Below, piece by piece: positions 10,508 to 18,647 of a DNA stretch of 64,000 nucleotides. Below the pieces are notes generated by a model that saw only the letters and a list, made by a program, of their open reading frames with translations, did no database searches and was not told the origin of the DNA. Source of the DNA: Bacteroidaceae bacterium (GTDB taxonomy: Bacteria; Bacteroidota; Bacteroidia; Bacteroidales; Bacteroidaceae); assembly GCA_017464345.1 (NCBI GenBank), contig JAFUAH010000001.1, forward strand, positions 1 through 64,000, written 5' to 3'. Every line of letters begins with the position of its first letter. The stretch's first letter is position 1. The position numbers were made by a program, and so were the translations under genes.

Positions 10508-11527
10508 TTACCAGCGTTGATTCCCTGTCGACAGGTCGTTTTCGCTGGTGCTGACGGCACGAATGGGCATCGCGCTGATGAGTTGAGCCTCGTCTGTGGT
10601 GATGTTGATATCGGGGCTTGTGGTCTCATTGGTGTAGCGCCCGCGGAGGTAATATGGGCGACGGTTTTGCTGATTACCCGTCATCAGCCAGCACTGGAAG
10701 TTGTCGTAAAGTACGGAACCGTTGCTCAGTCCCAAGGGATACGCTCCGGACAAGGGCAGATAGATGAAGTTGCCATTGGCGCCAACAGCCACGAAATAGC
10801 GCGTACCACTCGAATTTGTGTTCATGTACACGCTGCACTGGCTCAGCAATTCCTGCATCTGTTCCAGCGTGGGTGTTGTCCACTTGCTGCCCCAAGCAGT
10901 CATGGCGGGGTCGTACGAACTATTTCCACTGATTTCTGTGTAGTAGTAGGAATTTAAATCGTAATTATCAGACTTCCAGCCGCTACGCGATGTGCTGGTG
11001 TTACCCCACTGGAAGTAGTAGCCAGCCTTCAGGGGTGAGTTTGCTCCGACGTTGCAGGAAGCCCACATCGTGCTAAGGCCCAGGTCTACAAATTCCTGTC
11101 CGTCAATCTCTGTTGGCTTCTTGCCTGTGTAACGCTGGAAAGTAGTGGTTTCCTCGTCGTCGTACCAAGTTAGTTCGTCGTTTTTCAGTGTCTTTACGTG
11201 CAGGTCCCATGTCGAGTTGCTGGTGTAGCGGCCAATGCGTACCAGTCCGGTGGCGGCATTGACATCGTAAAGATATACCCTTGTCACGGCCTGTACGCGT
11301 TTGTCGGGAGTCTCGTAGCAGGCACTCCAGAGCAGGCGTCCGTCTGTCTTGAAGTCCAGGATCTCGTAATCTCCGTCTTCGTCAACACATTTCCATGTGC
11401 CCTTCAGCAGTGAGGCGTCGATGCTCTTGTTGGTGGGACCTTCTTCGTCATCGTCGCCACAGGAGGCAAATCCCACACACAATGCCACAGCCATCAGGCT
11501 CATGGCAAAATACTTGAATGTTTTCAT
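10508..11527 (-). CDS. Lipoprotein with lipocalin-like and FISUMP-type domains
   Basis: 339 residues. A lipoprotein signal (FASCG lipobox followed by DDDEEG, an acidic stretch seen in surface lipoproteins of Bacteroidetes) leads into a lipocalin-like segment beginning LLKGTWKC. From about residue 140 comes the motif VDLGLSTMWASCNVGA and later a YFQWG segment, typical of the paralogous FISUMP/DUF1566-like domain common in gut Bacteroidetes. The ligand and role are unknown. It lies downstream of the WG-repeat gene on the same strand, 57 bp away, so a shared transcript is possible. Confidence 0.7.
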   Translation of the reverse strand: MKTFKYFAMSLMAVALCVGFASCGDDDEEGPTNKSIDASLLKGTWKCVDEDGDYEILDFKTDGRLLWSACYETPDKRVQAVTRVYLYDVNAATGLVRIGRYTSNSTWDLHVKTLKNDELTWYDDEETTTFQRYTGKKPTEIDGQEFVDLGLSTMWASCNVGANSPLKAGYYFQWGNTSTSRSGWKSDNYDLNSYYYTEISGNSSYDPAMTAWGSKWTTPTLEQMQELLSQCSVYMNTNSSGTRYFVAVGANGNFIYLPLSGAYPLGLSNGSVLYDNFQCWLMTGNQQNRRPYYLRGRYTNETTSPDINITTDEAQLISAMPIRAVSTSENDLSTGNQRW

Positions 11528-11584
11528 ACTCTTTTGTTTTTGTTTTTTGGGTTAATAAATGGTTTATAAATATAATCAGCACAA

Positions 11585-13315
11585 TCAGAAGACATTGCCT
11601 GACACATAGGCGCTGGTCACGTTGCTGGGGCGCAGCATGTCGCCGAACTGCTTGTCGACGATGCCCTTGACTTTCGTCACGATGCCCTTCTTGTTGACAA
11701 AGACGGTGACGTCGCCCTCATCCGTGGATGCATAGAAGTACATGCCGTCCAGGCACAGGTTTCCGCAGGTTTTATCCCAGCCGGAACCGATAGTTTTCAG
11801 CAGCCCGTTACCCACCTTGCCTATCTTCTTGTCCCTGTAGTAGACGCTGCACGTCGCGTCTACGTAGAAGTCGCCGCCGATTCTGGTCAGAGTCGGCACT
11901 GGCAACAACTTACCGTCGGGGCCGACGAGTTCAATACCCCCGTCATTCGAGAAGCGCACATTGCCTTTTGAGTCCACTCCCGTCTCGTATTGTTTACCGA
12001 AGCCATTGTCGAACCAATGGTCGATGGTATATCCGTCGCCAAGCACGCGCTCACCCGTATCGTAGTTGTAGTATTCTTCATCGTTGGAGGCACATACCAG
12101 ACGAGTGTTAAGTATTTCCTCAAAATACGAATGAGTTGGTTCGAGCAGAACCTTTCCATCAAGTGTGGCAAGCCCGTGTTGGCGTCCGTCCTCCGAGTTT
12201 GTCTGGTAGGCCTTGCCAAAGACGGAGGTGCTGCTCTCCACCGCCTGCTTCTTTCCGTCATGATTGATGACGTACCACTGTTCACCTTGTTTTACGCAGG
12301 CCAAGTCTTGATTGAAGGAGTATATGTCATCGTATTCGAATGGCCATAGGAGGTTGCCTTCGAAGTCATACGCACCGCACTTGTTCTTGGCGAAGTCGAA
12401 CATCACCAAACCGTGATTGAGGGTGCGTACATGTCCGTATTCGCACGGAACGATGAGTTTGCCCTTGGTGTTCACGAACCCACACTTTTCGCTGTTGAAA
12501 TCGGCATCCACCCGTGCGATTCCGTGCTCCTTAAATCCGTTTATGCGGTAGAACTTACCCAGACTCTCCATCTTGCCGTCGCCGTAGATGCAATAGTAGC
12601 CATCTTTTTCTGTTTTGGCAAAGATAACGTCGTTGATAAGATATAACTCATTGTCAGCCTCGCCCCAAGGGGCGTTTGTCGACAAATTGGGTTGGAAAGG
12701 CATTACCTCCTTGCCCTCCGACGTGTAAACGGCCTCTTCGTAAGTGTCATTCTGGTTACGGCGCCCCAAGAGAATCAAGCCGTTGGGGTATACATCCGCC
12801 TTCTCATATTCTGTAGGGAACAGCAGAGAACCGTCCTTACGGATGATGCCCCAGTTGTGATAGTCTGTGCACACGGCAGCCACATCGTGCCAGAAGATGG
12901 TGCCCTGTATGTATGTCCCGGGGGCGACGACCATTTCGGCATTCTCATTCATGTAGCCCACCGTGCCGGAGAATTCCAAACGCGATATGCCGCAGGAGAA
13001 GTTGCCGAACGTCAAGTCACTGAGTTCCTCGCCCTCCAGGACGACCTCGCCACGTTCGTTAATGAGCGCCCCACTGCCCCCATCATGGTATCGGTATTGG
13101 ATGTAAACGAGTTCGCCGAGCCCATCTATCCACATGTCCCGGAGTTCAGGGTCTTCCTTCGCAAGTGTATACGTTTCTACTAGGCTCTCCATCAGTTTCT
13201 TGTTCATCCGCGTACCCATGTAATCGTCCTCTTCGGACGTACTACTGCCGCTGCAGGCAGAGAACAGTCCCACGACAGTTGCTGCCGCGAGTACAGTTGC
13301 CAATAATCTATTCAT
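11585..13315 (-). CDS. WG-repeat lipoprotein
   Basis: 576 residues from MNRLLATVLAAA; the longer frame to 13360 would run through a C-rich tract and add an unlikely leader. The N-terminus is a lipoprotein signal with FSACSG as lipobox. The body contains several WG-type beta repeats, recognisable as WGIIRKDGSLLFP, CGFVNTKGKLIVP and CGAYDFEGNLLWP, where a short strand is followed by G-x-L and P. Such proteins are surface or periplasmic repeat proteins without a catalytic centre; function unknown. It is preceded by a leader of about 330 nt with several helices. Confidence 0.78.
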   Translation of the reverse strand: MNRLLATVLAAATVVGLFSACSGSSTSEEDDYMGTRMNKKLMESLVETYTLAKEDPELRDMWIDGLGELVYIQYRYHDGGSGALINERGEVVLEGEELSDLTFGNFSCGISRLEFSGTVGYMNENAEMVVAPGTYIQGTIFWHDVAAVCTDYHNWGIIRKDGSLLFPTEYEKADVYPNGLILLGRRNQNDTYEEAVYTSEGKEVMPFQPNLSTNAPWGEADNELYLINDVIFAKTEKDGYYCIYGDGKMESLGKFYRINGFKEHGIARVDADFNSEKCGFVNTKGKLIVPCEYGHVRTLNHGLVMFDFAKNKCGAYDFEGNLLWPFEYDDIYSFNQDLACVKQGEQWYVINHDGKKQAVESSTSVFGKAYQTNSEDGRQHGLATLDGKVLLEPTHSYFEEILNTRLVCASNDEEYYNYDTGERVLGDGYTIDHWFDNGFGKQYETGVDSKGNVRFSNDGGIELVGPDGKLLPVPTLTRIGGDFYVDATCSVYYRDKKIGKVGNGLLKTIGSGWDKTCGNLCLDGMYFYASTDEGDVTVFVNKKGIVTKVKGIVDKQFGDMLRPSNVTSAYVSGNVF

Positions 13316-13360
13316 AGTTTGTGTTTCCGTTCCCGTCCCCCCCAGTCCCGTGGAGAACAT

Positions 13361-13652
13361 TTTATGGACATGATGAAGCGTGGAACTGACTATGTCCCAT
13401 CTTCAAGTAGAAGGCCCTGAGAAAGCCCGAAGTAGAAAAGATGATATACGGATACAGTTCCACGCTCGTCGCGTGAAGCCGCCATGTCTGTCTTTCTACT
13501 TCAGAGGGCTACAAAGGGAGCAGGCCTCCGGGGTTCTTTGCAATCAGTGAAAATTTCTCAGGTTTTCTACTTGCAAGAAAGAGCATAACGCTTCTTTTAT
13601 TACCGATAAGGTGCGCAGCCATTGCCGCGCAGTGAGACGCTTCTCACCTTGG
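13361..13652 (-). ncRNA. Candidate structured leader or small RNA upstream of the WG lipoprotein
   Basis: There is no coding frame. Nested complementary segments are seen: 13367-13372 with 13483-13488 (6 bp), 13378-13388 with 13455-13465 (11 bp), and 13398-13403 with 13438-13443 (6 bp). AAGTAGAA occurs twice and its complement TTCTACTT twice. At the 5' end of the minus transcript AAGGTG pairs with CACCTT around smaller helices. A minus promoter lies at 13653. It could be an independent sRNA or a regulatory leader; I do not recognise a known family. Confidence 0.45.
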
Positions 13653-13683
13653 CAAATTTACGAAATAATCAACAAACAGCAAA
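13653..13683 (-). promoter_or_regulatory. Promoter for the structured leader and WG lipoprotein
   Basis: The minus strand reads TTTG (13680-13683), 19 bp, then TAAATTTG (13653-13660), close to the Bacteroidetes TTTG / TAnnTTTG arrangement. Confidence 0.6.
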
Positions 13684-13734
13684 GCGAAAGCGAAAAAAAG
13701 TAGCGGTTGACTCTATTGTTTGCGAAATAATCTT

Positions 13735-13742
13735 TATCTTTG
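13735..13742 (+). promoter_or_regulatory. upp -7 promoter element
   Basis: TATCTTTG, 39 bp before the upp ATG. A TTTG at 13719-13722 is closer than usual. Confidence 0.55.
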
Positions 13743-13781
13743 TCATACCGAACACTATAAGAGAAACATATTCTACATATC

Positions 13782-14438
13782 ATGAAAACGATTAACCTCA
13801 GTGAACAGAACTCCGTCATGAACCACTTCATGGCCGAGATTCGCGACAAAAGCTATCAGAAAAACCGTGCGCTTTTCCGCAACAACATCCGTCGCATTGG
13901 CGAAATGATAGCCTACGAGATTTCCAAGACACTGACCTATAAACCAAAGACCGTCACCACCCCATTGGGCACGGCCGAGATTCCCCTCATCAAGGACGAC
14001 ATTGTGCTGGCCACCGTGTTGCGCGCCGGCCTGCCTTTCCACGAAGGTTTCCTGCACGTCTTCGACCACGCGGAGAACGCTTTCGTCTCGGCCTTCCGCA
14101 TGTACACTAACCGCGAGCACACCGAAGTGGGCATCCACACCGAGTACATTGCCTCCCCCTCGGTCAAGGGCAAGACGCTCATCATCGTCGACCCCATGCT
14201 GGCCACCGGCGGCTCCATGGTGGCCGCATACGAGGCTCTGCTGAAGACGGGGAAGCCCCACCAAGTGCACATCGCCAGCGTCATCGGCACGCCCGAAGGT
14301 GTGAAAATGCTCGAAGACAACGTTGCCGACGATGTCACTCTCTGGTGCGCCGCCATCGACCCGGGCATGAATGAGCACAAGTACATCGTTCCCGGTTTTG
14401 GCGACTGCGGCGACCTGTGCTATGGTGAGAAACTGTAA
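13782..14438 (+). CDS. upp: Uracil phosphoribosyltransferase
   Basis: 218 residues. It salvages uracil by condensing it with PRPP to UMP in the cytoplasm. The PRPP-binding loop is VDPMLATGGSM near residue 145, and the C-terminal uracil-contact segment is FGDCGDLCYG. Upstream is TVLRAGLPFHEG, the PRPP-contact flap region typical of Upp. It is a single gene with its own promoter and a downstream hairpin. Confidence 0.96.
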   Translation: MKTINLSEQNSVMNHFMAEIRDKSYQKNRALFRNNIRRIGEMIAYEISKTLTYKPKTVTTPLGTAEIPLIKDDIVLATVLRAGLPFHEGFLHVFDHAENAFVSAFRMYTNREHTEVGIHTEYIASPSVKGKTLIIVDPMLATGGSMVAAYEALLKTGKPHQVHIASVIGTPEGVKMLEDNVADDVTLWCAAIDPGMNEHKYIVPGFGDCGDLCYGEKL

Positions 14439-14439
14439 A

Positions 14440-14475
14440 GAGAAGGCCATTGACAAAAAATCGATGAGCCTTCTC
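14440..14475 (+). terminator. Hairpin terminator of upp
   Basis: 8-bp stem GAGAAGGC / GCCTTCTC directly after the upp stop, with an A-rich loop. The T-run is weak. Confidence 0.6.
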
Positions 14476-14516
14476 CTTGTGACTGAGTCTGGATTGTGGT
14501 TACTATAATATTCCTA

Positions 14517-14798
14517 TCACCTCTGTTTTCCGAACAATTCGGAATGGGAACCCAGACGGACCAGTTCTATGATATTGTTTACCCCATCAACCCATATCAA
14601 GAGTAAATCACTCTCGATGTGACACTCCATACAACCCCGATAGTCGCCATGAAGCATGTGGGGTTTGTACTGGTCTGGTATCGGTTGCTCATTAGCAAGC
14701 ATATTGAGAATTGTTCCCAATGCTTTCAGTTTCTGAGGCTGATTACGATATCGTTTATAGTCCTTCTTATATTGGCCTGATGGGAATATTCTTTTCAT
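14517..14798 (-). CDS. YafQ-family type II toxin (predicted mRNA interferase)
   Basis: 93 residues of the RelE/ParE superfamily. The pattern HxLxGDYRGxxECHI, a central LLLIWV strand and the terminal LVRLGSHSELFG are those of YafQ-like toxins, which cleave mRNA on the ribosome. His48, Asp51 and the late His84 are the expected catalytic-type positions. It overlaps the antitoxin gene by four bases (ATGA). Base composition is lower in GC than the surrounding housekeeping genes, as is common for mobile toxin-antitoxin pairs. Confidence 0.88.
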   Translation of the reverse strand: MKRIFPSGQYKKDYKRYRNQPQKLKALGTILNMLANEQPIPDQYKPHMLHGDYRGCMECHIESDLLLIWVDGVNNIIELVRLGSHSELFGKQR

Positions 14799-15064
14799 TC
14801 GGCATTGATTTCTGCATTCAGAGCCTTGAACATTTCCTCGGCACTACTATACAATTCGTTTTCAGGATAGTTTTTTCGGTGCATTGCCTCTTCAATGGCG
14901 GCTTTGGTCACCTCATTTGGTTCATCATATACGACATCCAGCAGGACGCTCTCTACATAGTTGTTGAGCGTTCGGTTCTCACGTGCAGCGTTTCGCTTCA
15001 ATCCATCCAAAAGGTCGGCACGCAAACGGAAGGACGCAGGGCGTCGGGCTATCGTTGTTCCCAT
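14795..15064 (-). CDS. RHH-type antitoxin (DinJ/RelB-like)
   Basis: 89 residues. The N-terminal half (SFRLRADLLDGLKRNAARE) has the strand-helix-helix pattern of a ribbon-helix-helix DNA-binding domain. The C-terminal half is helical and acidic, as expected for a toxin-wrapping segment. It is the first gene of the two-gene operon and overlaps the toxin start. Autorepression is likely: two imperfect palindromes flank its promoter at 15081-15121. Confidence 0.85.
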   Translation of the reverse strand: MGTTIARRPASFRLRADLLDGLKRNAARENRTLNNYVESVLLDVVYDEPNEVTKAAIEEAMHRKNYPENELYSSAEEMFKALNAEINAE

Positions 15065-15080
15065 AGTAGTACGTAGTTAT

Positions 15081-15121
15081 TTGCAATACATTTGTATGCA
15101 AAAGTAATACATCTGCATTAC
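15081..15121 (-). promoter_or_regulatory. Promoter and operator-like palindromes of the toxin-antitoxin operon
   Basis: TACTTTTG (-7 type) lies at 15099-15106 on the minus strand. On its two sides are imperfect palindromes TGCAATACATTTGTATGCA (15083-15101) and GTAATACATCTGCATTAC (15104-15121). Their placement suits repression by the RHH antitoxin. Confidence 0.55.
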
Positions 15122-15165
15122 ACGGCCAAATATTATTGACTTTTTATTGCATAGACTCCTCTATC

Positions 15166-15247
15166 AAACCACGAATTACACGAATTTCACAAATTGCCTT
15201 ACGGCGTGGCACTTCAAATGCCAGTTAATTCGTGAAATTCGTGGTTT
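15166..15247. repeat. Inverted CACGAATT-unit repeat pair without a gene
   Basis: The left arm 15166-15195 has three 9-bp units (CACGAATTA, CACGAATTT, CACAAATTG). The right arm 15226-15247 has two units in inverse orientation, ending GTGGTTT. The 30-bp middle holds a small TGGCA/TGCCA hairpin. The outer ends AAACC / GGTTT are complementary. It begins 14 bp past the korB stop. Confidence 0.88.
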
Positions 15248-15261
15248 AAACTATTTCGGTA

Positions 15262-16269
15262 TTACTTCACTTCCCAGATGTCGTTGGTCTCGAGGAGTTC
15301 GGCGAAGGTGTGATAAGGTTTCTTGGCCTTGACTTCCTCGATCTGGGCCTCGACGGCATCGTTGTAGGTGGGAGCCTCCACGTCGCGGATGACACCAAGC
15401 GCAATGGGGAAACCGTCGCCGTCACCCATCAGGGCGAGCTTCAGTTGCAGGGTGTTGTCCTGGCAATGAGCATCGTGGACGAGGATGTCGCTGAGTGTGT
15501 AGCCGTCCTTGCCGATTTCCACCTTCTTTAGTCCGAAACCTTCCTGCACGAGTCCGTACTCGTTGTTGGGACCGAACGTCAGCGGTTTGCCGTGCTCCAC
15601 ATAGATGGCATTCTGCTGACGACCTTCCTTGGAATAGACACTCTCATGTGTGCCGTCGTTGAAGATGACGCAATTTTGCAGAATCTCGCACACGCTGGCC
15701 CCCTTGTGGGCATGGGCGGCCTTGAGGATGGCGATGGTGCCAGGGGCATCGGTGGCCACGGCACGCGCAAAGAAGTGACCACGTGCGCCAAAGCAGAGTT
15801 CAGCGGGGCGGAAGGGGTCTTCGACAGTGCCGTAGGGGCTGGACTTCGACACGAATCCGCGGGGCGACGTGGGCGAATATTGTCCCTTCGTCAGACCGTA
15901 GATGCGGTTGTTCAGCAGAATCATGTTGAGGTCGATGTTCCTACGGTTGGCATGGATGAAGTGGTTGCCACCGATGGCCAGTCCGTCGCCGTCGCCGCTC
16001 ACCTGCCACACATCGAGCTTGGAGTTGGCGACCTTGCAGCCCGTAGCAATGGCAGCAGCACGACCGTGGATGGTGTTCATGCCGTAGGTGGCCATGTAGT
16101 GGGGCAGACGGCTGGAACAGCCGATACCGCTGATGACGGCAATGTTCTCGGGGGCCGTGCCTATCTCAGCCAACGCCTTGTGGAACGAGGCGAGGAAGAA
16201 GTGGTCGCCACAACCTGGGCACCACCGCGGCTGCCCCTTCTTATAATCTTGAAATGTGAAATTACTCAT
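15262..16269 (-). CDS. korB: 2-oxoacid:ferredoxin oxidoreductase, beta subunit
   Basis: 335 residues. The TPP-binding subunit of an enzyme that oxidatively decarboxylates a 2-oxoacid (most likely 2-oxoglutarate) to the acyl-CoA, reducing ferredoxin. The N-terminal CPGCGDH motif, the TPP signature GDGDGLAIGGNH and NNRIYGLTKGQYSPTS are seen. No separate ferredoxin domain is present. It should pair with korA at 16752-18596, but a 128-codon gene and its repeat arms lie between the two subunit genes. Confidence 0.92.
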   Translation of the reverse strand: MSNFTFQDYKKGQPRWCPGCGDHFFLASFHKALAEIGTAPENIAVISGIGCSSRLPHYMATYGMNTIHGRAAAIATGCKVANSKLDVWQVSGDGDGLAIGGNHFIHANRRNIDLNMILLNNRIYGLTKGQYSPTSPRGFVSKSSPYGTVEDPFRPAELCFGARGHFFARAVATDAPGTIAILKAAHAHKGASVCEILQNCVIFNDGTHESVYSKEGRQQNAIYVEHGKPLTFGPNNEYGLVQEGFGLKKVEIGKDGYTLSDILVHDAHCQDNTLQLKLALMGDGDGFPIALGVIRDVEAPTYNDAVEAQIEEVKAKKPYHTFAELLETNDIWEVK

Positions 16270-16289
16270 AACTTTTATTTTCTTTCAAT

Positions 16290-16319
16290 ACTACGAATTA
16301 CACGAATTTAACGAATTAT
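16290..16319. repeat. Left inverted arm framing the GxxExxY gene
   Basis: Reads CTACGAATTACACG then AATTTAACGAATTA: three 9-bp units with the variants CTACG and AACG. The stop codon of the GxxExxY gene (minus strand) is made of its last bases. Both variants recur in the right arm at 16714-16744. Confidence 0.88.
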
Positions 16320-16702
16320 TTTTTGCTTCCAGGGAAATATCGCTCATACTTCAACGAAATCTCTCCAAAATTTATAAGTAGCGCCAAGTCGACATCAGCC
16401 ACTTTAGCATAATTTATGGCCTGAGAACGATGCGTGTCATCCAATTCCCTTACAGCCTTCAGTTCTACTATAACTCTTTCAAAACATATAAAGTCTGGAA
16501 TAAATTCAGCCTTTAACTGAAATCCACGATACGAAGCGTGTAAAGGAAATTCCCTCTGATAGGGTATTCCTTGTGCCTTAAACTCCAATTCCAAGGCATC
16601 CTGATAAACTTTCTCCGTAAAGCCACATCCTAACGCACGGTGTACAGCCATTGCTGCTCCGATGATTTTGAATGCTTCTTCCTTACATATCCAGTTATCC
16701 AT
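16316..16702 (-). CDS. GxxExxY protein (PD-(D/E)XK nuclease-like)
   Basis: 128 residues. The family name motif is present as GFTEKVY near residue 28. A PD-(D/E)XK-like active site is seen as PDFICF followed by VELKAV (Asp...Glu-x-Lys), around residues 70-82. The family is widespread in Bacteroidetes and of unknown function. There is no signal peptide. GC content is roughly 40 percent, well below korA and korB. Inverted arms of 9-bp repeats abut both ends: the stop codon lies in one arm, and the start codon is 11 bp from the other. The whole arm-gene-arm unit is 455 bp and separates korA from korB. Confidence 0.85.
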   Translation of the reverse strand: MDNWICKEEAFKIIGAAMAVHRALGCGFTEKVYQDALELEFKAQGIPYQREFPLHASYRGFQLKAEFIPDFICFERVIVELKAVRELDDTHRSQAINYAKVADVDLALLINFGEISLKYERYFPGSKK

Positions 16703-16713
16703 GTCAGGGAACT

Positions 16714-16744
16714 AAATTCGTTTAATTCGTGAAATTCGTAGTTT
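16714..16744. repeat. Right inverted arm framing the GxxExxY gene
   Basis: AAATTCGTTTAATTCGTG then AAATTCGTAGTTT, the inverse of the left arm. It shares the two variant units (CTACG and AACG) that gene-less copies lack. It lies just before the korA stop. Confidence 0.88.
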
Positions 16745-16751
16745 GAAATAT

Positions 16752-18596
16752 CTATTTTAGTAGTTCATTAAACACTTCGACGAGTTCGCTGACCACGAAG
16801 GGTTGGCCCTTCACCTGGTTGAACTGCCGGGGGACGAAGCCATCAACCTGCGTGCGGAGGTAGGCGGCGAGTTGGCCCATGTTCTGTTCGGCCACTACCA
16901 CCTTCGGATAGCGCAGGAGCACCTCTGCCGTGTTCTTGGGCAGGGGACGAAGATAGCGGAACTGTGCAAGCGCCACCTTATGTCCCTTGGCACGGAGCTC
17001 GTCCATGGCCGTGTGCAAGTGGCCGTAGGTGGAGCCGAAGCCCACGATGAGCAGTTCGGCATCGTCGCGGTCGCCCAGCACCTCAAGGTCGGGCACGGGG
17101 ATACGGTCTATCTTCTCCTGGCGCAGACGCGTCATGAGGTCGTGGTTCTCGGGGTTCGTGCTGATGGCTCCCGTCTTCGAGTCCTTCTCCAGTCCACCCA
17201 GGATGTGGGCGAAGCCCTCACGGCCCGGCACGGCCCAGTAGCGCACGCCCTCGCTGTTACGCTGGTAGGGTGTCCACTGGCCACGCAGTTCCTCTGGTAC
17301 ATAGGGAGGCTGGATGGCAGGATATTCCTTGAGATCGGGCAGGCGGAAGGCAGCCGAACCGTTGGCCACGTAGGCATCGGTGAGCAGTACGACGGGGGTC
17401 ATGTGTTCCAGGGCCATCTTCGAAGCGTCGTAGGCGGCATCGAAGCAGTCGGCAGGACTGAGCGCCGCGATGACGGGCAGGGGGCTCTCGCCGTTGCGCC
17501 CGTAGAGCACCTGCAGGAGGTCGGTCTGCTCGGACTTCGTGGGCAGCCCCGTGGCGGGACCGCCACGCTGCACGTCGAGGACGACAAGGGGCAGTTCCAT
17601 GATGACACCGAGGTTCATGGCCTCCGACTTCAGGCAAATGCCAGGGCCAGAAGTGCTGGTCACAGCCAGTGCACCTGCAAACGATGCACCGAGGGCCGAC
17701 GCACAGCCCGAAATCTCGTCCTCGCACTGCACGGTAGTGACACCCAGCGACTTGTGTTTCGAGAGCTCGTGCAGCACGTCGGTGGCCGGTGTGATGGGAT
17801 ACGAACCGAGGTAGAGCTTCAGCCCGGCCTTTTCGGCTGCAGCGATGAAGCCGTAGGCCGTGGCCTTGTTGCCCGTGATGTCCATGTAACGGCCGGGCAC
17901 CTTGTCGCGTGTCTCGATGCGATAGACGTTCGTGGCTGAGGAATGGGTGTTGTGGCCGTAGTCGTAACCGGCCTGGATGACACGGATGTTGGCCTCGGCG
18001 ATGGCGGGTTTCTTGGCGAACTTCTCGCGCAGGAAACTGAAGGCCACCTCCAGGTCGCGGCTGAAGAGCCAGCAGACCAGCCCGACGGCGAACATGTTGC
18101 GGCACTTGAGCATGGCCTTCTGGTCCATACCTGTGTCGGCCAGGCAGTCCTTGACCATGGTAGTCAGCGGACAGGCGATGACGCGGTCCGGATCCAGCCC
18201 CATCTCACGGATGGGGTCGTCGGTCTGGAACTCAGCCTTCTGCAAGTCCTTTGGGCCGAAGGCATCGGTGTCAATGATGACGGTGGCCCCGGGCTTGGCG
18301 TAGCGCAACTGGGTCTTCAGCGCAGCAGCATTCATGGCCACCAGCACGTCGCACTTGTCACCCGGGGTATATACCTGTCCGGCACCGATGTGCACCTGAT
18401 AGCCACTGACGCCCGTCAGCGACCCTTGCGGGGCGCGAATGTCGGCCGGATAGTCGGGGAAGGTGCTGATACTGTTACCAACGGTAGCCGATACCGTAGA
18501 AAAAATGTTTCCGGCCAACTGCATACCGTCGCCGGAATCTCCTGAGAAACGGACAACCACGCTGTCCAGTTCCCGAATCTCCACAGGATTTGCCAT
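16752..18596 (-). CDS. korA: 2-oxoacid:ferredoxin oxidoreductase, fused gamma-alpha subunit
   Basis: 614 residues. The N-terminal part (to about residue 190, starting VVRFSGDSGDGMQ) is the gamma domain. It is followed by the alpha domain with GNKATAYGFIAAAEKAG, the YPITPATDVLHEL segment and QRGGPATGLPTKSEQ. This fused layout is typical of KorA for 2-oxoglutarate. It supplies reduced ferredoxin or, in reverse, 2-oxoglutarate from succinyl-CoA in anaerobes. It is upstream of korB, with which it must form the complex. Confidence 0.92.
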   Translation of the reverse strand: MANPVEIRELDSVVVRFSGDSGDGMQLAGNIFSTVSATVGNSISTFPDYPADIRAPQGSLTGVSGYQVHIGAGQVYTPGDKCDVLVAMNAAALKTQLRYAKPGATVIIDTDAFGPKDLQKAEFQTDDPIREMGLDPDRVIACPLTTMVKDCLADTGMDQKAMLKCRNMFAVGLVCWLFSRDLEVAFSFLREKFAKKPAIAEANIRVIQAGYDYGHNTHSSATNVYRIETRDKVPGRYMDITGNKATAYGFIAAAEKAGLKLYLGSYPITPATDVLHELSKHKSLGVTTVQCEDEISGCASALGASFAGALAVTSTSGPGICLKSEAMNLGVIMELPLVVLDVQRGGPATGLPTKSEQTDLLQVLYGRNGESPLPVIAALSPADCFDAAYDASKMALEHMTPVVLLTDAYVANGSAAFRLPDLKEYPAIQPPYVPEELRGQWTPYQRNSEGVRYWAVPGREGFAHILGGLEKDSKTGAISTNPENHDLMTRLRQEKIDRIPVPDLEVLGDRDDAELLIVGFGSTYGHLHTAMDELRAKGHKVALAQFRYLRPLPKNTAEVLLRYPKVVVAEQNMGQLAAYLRTQVDGFVPRQFNQVKGQPFVVSELVEVFNELLK

Positions 18597-18604
18597 ATTC
18601 GGGA

Positions 18605-18641
18605 GAATTTTTTAATTTTTAATCTTTAATTTTCAATTTCT
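18605..18641. repeat. 7-bp degenerate tandem repeat between korA and tRNA-Arg
   Basis: Units TTTTTAA, TTTTTAA, TCTTTAA, TTTTCAA in a row. It belongs to a broader class of 7-bp repeats found at gene boundaries in this window. Confidence 0.6.
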
Positions 18642-18647
18642 TCGAAG

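Noticed and set aside
13361..13660. RNase P RNA, tmRNA or signal recognition particle RNA in the upp-WG gap
   Set aside because: None of their conserved cores is present on either strand. I kept only a generic structured-RNA candidate.
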